Shown piece after piece: positions 58,083 to 64,000 of a stretch of 64,000 nucleotides of DNA. Below the pieces are notes generated by a model. That model did not search any database and was not told the origin of the DNA. It was given only the letters and a program-made list of their open reading frames with translations. Both the position numbers and the translations under genes were made by a program. Numbering within the stretch: position 1 is the stretch's first letter; each line of letters opens with the position of its first letter. Source of the DNA: Aspidapion aeneum (lineage: Eukaryota > Arthropoda > Insecta > Coleoptera > Brentidae); assembly GCA_963576565.1 (NCBI GenBank), contig OY755038.1, positions 60,798,366 through 60,862,365 of the forward strand. Direction: 5' to 3'.

Positions 58083-58362
58083 AAGTTGGTCACTGTTTGG
58101 TTTTCACTATCTCCAACGTCGATCACAAGGATACGAATGATCCCCGTCTGGAACACGTCCTGACAATCAAGAATAAGTGATCCATGCCAATCCACGACCG
58201 GTTTCGACCTTTTGGGCCATCCTCAGGTGAATGTAGGCGATAGTTCCATGTAGAGCATAAGTTTTGTGAAACCAACAGAAACAACTACTCCGAGGGAAAA
58301 TACCCCTACCGGCATTAAATTGTACTGATGGCTTGATGCTTTCGTTGGGAACTTGTTAAAAC
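58083..58362 (-). repeat. Dispersed ~280-bp hammerhead-bearing repeat, copy 2
   Basis: Reverse complement of the family also seen at 7955-8233. It begins gttttaacaagttccc, contains ttttccctcggagtagttgt and ends near aacagtgaccaacttgt. It sits inside the mariner remnant and its first 31 bp are present twice, as a hairpin (58332-58398). Confidence 0.75.
58190..58232 (-). ncRNA. Hammerhead ribozyme candidate, type I
   Basis: Minus strand order: ATTCAC, CTGAGGA, T, GGCC, CAAAA, GGTC, GAA, ACCGGT, C, GTGGAT. Stem I is ATTCAC with GTGGAT (6 pairs, one G-U). The CUGANGA core is complete. Stem II is GGCC with GGTC (4 pairs, one G-U). The GAA core is complete. Stem III is the palindrome ACCGGU without a loop, and the cleavage C follows. 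Loopless palindromic stem III is known from Penelope and retrozyme hammerheads, which cut as dimers. One extra U precedes stem II, as an extra C does in the Penelope motif here. The best ribozyme candidate in the window. Confidence 0.7.
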
Positions 58363-58398
58363 GACTTGTTTTAACAAGTTCCCAACGAAAGCATCAAG
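58332..58398. repeat. Perfect 31-bp inverted repeat with 5-nt loop
   Basis: 58332-58362 and 58368-58398 are exact complements around gactt. The hairpin sits exactly at the junction between the truncated transposase frame and the hammerhead-bearing repeat. Confidence 0.92.
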
Positions 58399-58893
58399 CA
58401 TAGTAAAGATCTACTGTCTCATCCCCAGTGACACTTGACTCCAAAAAGTTCTTAGGGTTAAGGTTGTACTCCTCCAAAAACTCCCAGCAACAATTTTCTC
58501 GTTCCCGCTTTTGGGCAACAGAAAGAATTCTGGAGACCCATCTAGCACTGACTTTATTCATGTGTAAATGATCTTTAATTATTCTGGATATCACTGTCTT
58601 AGATAGACCTAACCTCACTGCAATCTCCTTAGTCTTCATCCTTCGATCACTAGGCAGTTCAGCCTCAACACTTTTAATATTCTCTGGAGTGGCCACTTCC
58701 ACTGGTCGACCCGGTCGAAGATCATCTTCAAGGGTTTCACGCCCCAGTTTAAACAACTTTGCCCACTCCTTCACAGTTGAAAATCAAGGGACATATGTCT
58801 ATACACACCATCCAAACGAACTTTAATTTGGCTGAGTGTAAGGCCTTCTTTTACTAAAAATTTAATGACTGCGCGGTACTCAATTTTTAACAT
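58394..58893 (-). pseudogene. Mariner transposase, N-terminal half
   Basis: The start MLKIEYRAVIKFLVKEG (ATG at 58893) is followed by a helix-turn-helix-like TLSQIKVRL. A one-base frameshift near 58783 leads to KEWAKLFKLGRETLEDD, then RPGRPVEVATPENI, a second helix-turn-helix (KTKEIAVRLGLSKTVISRI) and ARWVSRILSVAQKRER, up to VTGDET with the first catalytic Asp. The sequence breaks directly after this at the 58398 hairpin; the other two catalytic aspartates are absent. The GRP motif, HTH pair and TGDET block are characteristic of mariner (DDD) transposases. Confidence 0.9.
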
Positions 58894-59067
58894 CGCAAGA
58901 AAACCACCGACACGCCCTATTTCAATCAAAGCTAGCAGCAAACCAATAGATGGGAACAGAGTGGGACCGTGTAAACAATCAAATCAGATGCCCCTCTATA
59001 TAATACCAGGGTTGTATTCAGATTTATCAAGTGGAAGTGTGTCAGGCCGGAAACTTATGGAACTTAC

Positions 59068-59247
59068 CTCGTAATCTGTAGATTTAACAAAAAGCGGGAT
59101 GATGGTGTGTCGTATTTCCCATGGAGAGAAGGCAAACAAATTATTTGGGATGCCACCGAATTGATTAGCTTAGCTATTCAATGGGGTAATGATGCATCGA
59201 TAATTGGAACCCTTCCCGAACAAAGAGGCTTGGAGGAAATAAAATAA
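59068..59247 (+). pseudogene. Coding-like fragment right of the mariner remnant
   Basis: An ATG-less frame of 59 codons reading KRDDGVSYFPWREGKQIIWD and WGNDASIIGTLPEQRGLEEIK to a stop at 59245-59247. A PW..GK...WD.T pattern recurs in many TE-associated invertebrate proteins, but I cannot name the family. It starts at the edge of the mariner insertion. Confidence 0.4.
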
Positions 59248-62048
59248 TTAAGTAATTTTATTTAGTTATTATTATTATTAATAATATTTTTTTAAATATT
59301 TAATGTTATTACCTTGTAATTCTACTTGTGATTGTAATTGATACATAGTTAACTTTATGATTAGCATCATTAACGTAAAAACTAAATTATTAATTGAACA
59401 GGTATTTACATTTATTTATTTACATTTCATTTGTTTAAATATATTTTAGGACAATTATTATTATTATTATTATAATTATTCATTAACTCGATAAAAACAT
59501 TTTAGCTAGTTTATAAGCGGCTTTCATAATTAACCATGTAGTAAATCCAACTTTTATTTGACTTGATTTCTAAATTTTGAAGAAAATACATCCGAAATAT
59601 GTAAGTGATAAAACACATACAATTTTAAGCTAATATATTTGGACACTTGAAAAAGTAAATTTTACAAGGTGCCAAGGCGTTCCTTTTTTTCGTCACTAAC
59701 TTACACGGGTTCCGTATAAAAATTGTAGCCTCTGAAAAAACTTTACCATGAGAATTAAAAGAGAAACTCATATTTCTTTTGATTGGACATAATCACAGCT
59801 ATTTTTCTTATTAGTGATTTATCACAGAGTTTTTTACTCCAATCTACAAGAAAAATATACCTACATATGATATATTTCACATTGTCAAAAAACACTCAAA
59901 GAGCTTTCTAAAAAGTTAATAATTATCCAAGCCTCTCACATGCTTTAAAAGTAAAAATAAAGTTATTTAACGTAAATTTGTATGTGTCTGTATTTTTACG
60001 TTTATGCTATACCTAAGCTATATTTTCATGTTTGTGCAATGAAGCCCCCGTTTTAAGGGCTAAGTTTAAAATTTTTTGGGTGAATTAGAAAGTGACAATC
60101 TGTTACAATATATTTAATGGTAAGGGTACTTGCTTGGATTGCTCTCGATTCGATTGCTTTTTTCCTTTTGATGTTTATTGAAGATGTTTGGTACTTTTTT
60201 CATCATTGTGTAGTTTTATTATTGAATATCTTCCGTTTGATTTTTTAGCAATTAGAAATACGTTTTGAAGTGTTGTTTACGAAGTCACACTGCCAAATAT
60301 AACTATTGCCAAAATATTAGCTTTATGTATTTTTGCTAAAAATATATACATATTAATCAATAAGGTTACTAAAAGTGGATGAACCATTTGTTGGTTATAT
60401 TTTACCAACGTTTGCACAACCCCTATAGATAAGCAACCCAACAAATTTTATGAAAGTAGCGGACAGATTTCGTGGAGTTCCAATGATGACACGGTAGAGT
60501 AATAAGCGAACAAAGACTGTCAAAAAACGGATTTATCAAATTTCAAATGCTCTTTCCTACTTACCTTCTCTTCTAAATCGATCAAATCCAGTAATTGTTA
60601 AATTGTTTTAATTTCTTAACATTTTAATACACTGTAGGTGTACTTTTTTGAGAACAAAGCTTAGATAAATTCTATCTTAAAAAAGTGCTTGTTGATACAC
60701 TACTATCTTACTTACAAACATGTAACTATTCAATGTGGATATAAATTTTAGATAATATTTTCTAGATACCTAGTCCATGCAAAAGTAAAATTTTCTAATC
60801 TAAGCAATCAATATAGCATTAGAAATAGTTTTGGATAGTTTAATGTGGAATAAATAAGAAATTGAAATATAATTGTAACTTTATTTAGAATTGTGAATTT
60901 GTATAAGGAAGGTAAATGAAACAGAAGTAATATTCCTCTAAAAGTACAGAACAAAATTTCTAATAAAATAACACTTACATTCAATGGATGAATTGACAGA
61001 TGAAGCGGTGGACTTACATTCCAATATTTTGGGCTCACCCAAGGGATCTGAAACCAATAATTTGGGGCTGAAAATTAAGTCTTCCCCAGCTTGTAAAATA
61101 CACTTAATTTGTGTAGCTGTGTTTTTAACACTGAACTTAAAATTTTAAGAAAGAGCCCAAAGCCCTCAGATATAAGTAATTTTCTAAGGGAAAAAATATA
61201 TCGGATAGAGTAGGACATTATTTAGTATAAACCAAAAGTAAGAAAAAATAGGACCAACTTAAGTTACAATCTAACTTGTTATTTTTATATATATGTTTTA
61301 TATAATATAACTACAAATTGATGTTTAACATTGTTAGACACCTCTATCAGAGCTTTAATTAGACGCTTAAAATGCTTAAAAAAAACACCTGAATTTTGGG
61401 ACCTTCAGCAAATCTGCTTAAAACCTCTTCTTTTACTTGTATTTTTCCAAAACTAAATATCCCTGTCATTGTAGAGCCAAGATTTGACTCTGCTTACTGT
61501 ACTAGAAATCGTTTTACGGTACTTGTTGTGTTTGGCAACATATCGTCGCCTTTCTCAGGAAGGGACCTATTAAAAAATTATGAAAATTAAAATATTTTGT
61601 GGCCTAACTGTTCTCATGCAACTCTTTGGTCTCACCAACAAAGAGTTCATTGGTTAATAAAATTACTTTTCAAGTAACTGCAGAAACCGAAAAAAAGATT
61701 CACACGAGGTGACCAACCTGACGATAGGACTTTGCATGTATCAAGGGCCCACACCCATAGGTCGTTGGCCCGAAATTCAAGAGTTTTATAAAAACTTACC
61801 TCATGAAATAGATTAGCTTTAAATATAATTTTTGTTACTATTACTTTATGATTAAAGCCTAACCAAAATCAATAAAAAATTTTAGTTATTTTTTTTTATA
61901 AATTTCTTCTGTTTCATACACAAAAAATTCTAACAGTATCAAAACTACAACCTATATATCTGACATAACATTTAAAAAATTCTCACGTAGTGGCTTATCT
62001 ACACATATTAGTCTATGGCATAACTGATATATTATACGTAGTGGCTTA

Positions 62049-62095
<47 letters not shown>

Positions 62096-62440
62096 CCAAA
62101 AATGTTAACTATCTTTTATTATTTACGAAGGCCCCATAATGTATTCCAACTAAATAAAAAACAAGAAATGAATTACTTTAAAACTAAGCTGACTGGGCTG
62201 ACCTACCCCTTTTTCGTTTTTTAAAGTTACAACAAAACAGGGCTCCATCTTAAATATTGTTTTAAGCCACTTTAATAACTATCATGGGCGTACGCAGCGA
62301 GGGGCAGAGAGGAGCATTTGCTAAATGTTGAATGTTGAACGTTGAAAATAATTTATTAATTTCCTAACTTCGAAACAAGATTATCACTGAATCTAGTTAG
62401 AACTTTAAAATTATTTCTAGCTACATAATATTATAAAATA
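59248..62440. other. Unannotated AT-rich DNA
   Basis: No gene recognised. Contains AT-rich trinucleotide-like stretches (tattattattatta near 59265) and the TA microsatellite at 62051-62092. Open frames 60808-61038 (minus) and 61396-61590 have no motif. Confidence 0.5.
62051..62092. repeat. (TA)n microsatellite
   Basis: Pure TA run after ggcttatcta. Confidence 0.95.
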
Positions 62441-63102
62441 CACGGTGTTCCAACTAAAAGGTAACAGAGGTGTTTTTGGGTATTTTTCGTGCGAATTTGG
62501 AGAAACGCTCGAACACGTCGATTTTGTTTGCGAGGGGGGGCACTCTTTGGCTATCTTCAAATTTTTGTGGCACGCACCATCTTCGAGAGGTATACTTTAC
62601 CCCTATATTTTGATTAGGGAAACTGGGTCTAGTGATACCTTGTTTTGAAGGCCTCTTGAATGTCTTTACAACTATGTAAAAATCTATCCATTAGTTTTTG
62701 AGATAATTGCCTTCAAAGTTTCAAATTTAACATGGGCTGATAAAATAAAAATTTAATCAGAATTTTATATTTTTCGGATTTAATTTTTATTTTATCATTC
62801 CATGTAAAATTTAAAAATTTAAAAGCAAATATCTCAAAAACTAATCTATGGATTTTCAAAATGTTTACATGGTTATAAAGATATTCAAGAGAGCTTCAAA
62901 TCAAGGTACCAATAGACCCACTTTCCCTATTCAAAATATAGGGGTAAAGTATACCCCTCGAAAATGGTGCGTGCCACAAAAATTTCAATATAGTCAAAGA
63001 GTGTCCCCCTCGCAAACGAAATCGACGTGTTCGAGCGTTTCTCCAAATTCGCACGAAAAATACCCAAAAACACCTCTGTTACCTTTTAGTTGGAACACCC
63101 TG
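62441..63102. mobile_element. 660-bp near-palindrome, foldback MITE
   Basis: The outer ends cacggtgttccaactaaaag (62441) and the complement of cagggtgttccaactaaaag (63102) match, and similarity continues inward with few differences almost to the centre near 62770 (ttaaatttttattttatc-type sequence on both sides). The open frames 62445-62648 and 62848-63141 are arm sequence. No exact target duplication found; TA adjoins only the left end. Superfamily not assigned. Confidence 0.85.
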
Positions 63103-63111
63103 CATATATAC

Positions 63112-63580
63112 ACACATGGGAACCGTGGCCGACCGGATTAGCGCCAGTGGCGGATCCAAAGAGGGGCCCGCCCCCCCCCCCCTCCCAAACATATATCTTA
63201 TTTTTTAGTTTAGCAGCATCACTTATTCAAAATTTGTCACAAATTCTACTTAATTTTTTTTTAAATTTCGCCTGCAGCGCTATTAATCTCTTTTAGCTAG
63301 TAAATTTTACACCTCAATTTCTATTAAAAACCACAAAAATTTTTTTTTTTGATGTTTGCTGCCACCTTGGCCCTTCCGCCCCCGGGAATCCTAGATCCGC
63401 CACTGCTTAGCGCGTAGGTTCTTACATATGGCTGCAGTGCTTGCATGTGGGTTCGAGTCCCACCCCGGCATAAGGTTGTTTTTGAAGCGTCCAAGGCATA
63501 TTTCGAGAAAAATTTGACTAAAAAGACGGCGATTGATACAAGCTATGGATGGAAAGTCCCAGTATGAAGAAAAAAATATA
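63112..63580 (+). mobile_element. tRNA-derived SINE, split by a hAT-like MITE
   Basis: Reading across the MITE, an A box (tggccgaccgg, 63126-63136) and a B box (ggttcgagtcc, 63450-63460) are spaced as in a class II tRNA, and ...cccaccccggca ends the tRNA-like part at 63471. The 5' bases do not pair with the 3' acceptor arm, so a functional tRNA is unlikely. A body of about 100 bp and an A-rich stretch (gaagaaaaaaata) follow. The outer boundaries are estimates. Confidence 0.6.
63145..63405. mobile_element. hAT-like MITE inserted in the SINE
   Basis: Ends are cagtggcggatcc (63145) and ggatc.. complement gatccgccactg (63405). Flanks attagcgc (63137-63144) and cttagcgc (63406-63413) match at 7 of 8 positions, as expected for an 8-bp hAT duplication. 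Contains a C12-14 run and T runs; no coding. Confidence 0.8.
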
Positions 63581-63872
63581 CAATATATACATTTCTTCCT
63601 AACTATATTTTACTTTAATTGGTCTTTATATCTATATATGAATCTTGCAACCTAAATGTTTAGATTTATTGCAATGTGGAAATCACATTAAAAGATGATT
63701 AGATCTAATTAAACATCATCGCGAATCTGCAGAAAATGTCTTGAACATTATCTTGGCTGAAGCCAGTACACAAAACCTTGGAATAGAGTTACAGTAAAAT
63801 CGTATAAAACGTTCCAGCAAATAACCCGACGGAGTATGAGAAAAGATCGTTATTAATAATAACTTATTTAGA

Positions 63873-63875
<3 letters not shown>

Positions 63876-63928
<53 letters not shown>
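63876..63928. repeat. (TA)n microsatellite
   Basis: About 26 TA units. The minus-strand frame over it (Tyr-Ile repeats, 63716-63943) is an artefact. Confidence 0.95.
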
Positions 63929-63932
<4 letters not shown>

Positions 63933-64000
63933 CTTGTAAGCATCGCTTTTCCGATGAAAACCTACCAGCTTTTGAATTGTTGGCACTACATCTGTTTCTT

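Larger units (their letters stand above)
58040..59064 (-). mobile_element. Mariner-like remnant with 21-bp inverted ends
   Basis: 58040-58060 (agttccataagtttccggcc...) is the exact complement of 59044-59064, with partial similarity further in. TA follows the right end (59065-59066); none is seen at the left. Inside, on the minus strand, lie the N-terminal half of a mariner transposase (58394-58893) and then, in place of the catalytic half, the 280-bp hammerhead-bearing repeat (58083-58362). Confidence 0.75.

Noticed and set aside
63112..63471. Functional tRNA gene (leucine- or serine-like)
   Set aside because: Interrupted by a MITE and the 5' bases do not pair with the acceptor 3' strand; a tRNA-derived SINE fits better.
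63716..63943. 75-codon frame with Tyr-Ile repeats
   Set aside because: Translation of a TA microsatellite.

Overview
The window looks like repeat-rich nuclear DNA of a metazoan, most likely an arthropod. This is an inference from its element families: BEL/Pao and Gypsy LTR retrotransposons, a Penelope-like element (PLE), hAT, mariner and Foldback-like DNA elements, and a tRNA-derived SINE, all in AT-rich DNA. No bacterial-style operons are present. I found no convincing multi-exon host gene; one small two-exon candidate lies near 56.4-56.8 kb (minus strand).

Layout. 1-8.3 kb: a PLE insertion (2722-7753, with a 12-bp target duplication) made of an inverted partial copy, a direct fragment, a 418-bp copy of flanking DNA, a direct partial copy and a nearly full element with a reverse transcriptase and a GIY-YIG nuclease. 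Three identical 45-nt hammerhead-like motifs lie in its terminal repeats. It is followed by a 280-bp repeat with another hammerhead-like core. 8.4-13.2 kb: a Foldback-like element, a deleted hAT element with 8-bp target duplications, and two sister MITEs with exact 7-bp target duplications.

14.27-44.93 kb: a three-level nest of LTR retrotransposons. BEL1 (minus strand, about 6.9 kb when the insert is discounted) was split inside pol by a giant Gypsy element (plus strand, 16564-40280, LTRs of about 3.16 kb). The long untranslated leader of that Gypsy element was in turn hit by BEL2 (plus strand, 24791-31887). All three have matching target duplications (actgac, caat, gacgt). By-eye LTR divergence (about 3%, 0.8%, 0.5%) follows the order of nesting. 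Every pol is broken, BEL2 least (two in-frame stops, no frameshift seen).

45-64 kb: mostly decayed AT-rich DNA with a GT microsatellite, a 130-141-bp tandem repeat, a long inverted-repeat Tc1/mariner-like MITE (53655-54537), a mariner remnant whose catalytic half is replaced by the second copy of the hammerhead-bearing repeat (58040-59064), a 660-bp near-palindrome (62441-63102), and a tRNA-derived SINE split by a hAT-like MITE (63145-63405).

Most noteworthy are the hammerhead-like motifs. The copy at 58190-58232 (minus) has the full CUGANGA and GAA cores, a 6-bp stem I and a palindromic stem III, as expected for retrozyme or PLE ribozymes that act as dimers. The 8-kb copy shows a compensatory change in stem I.
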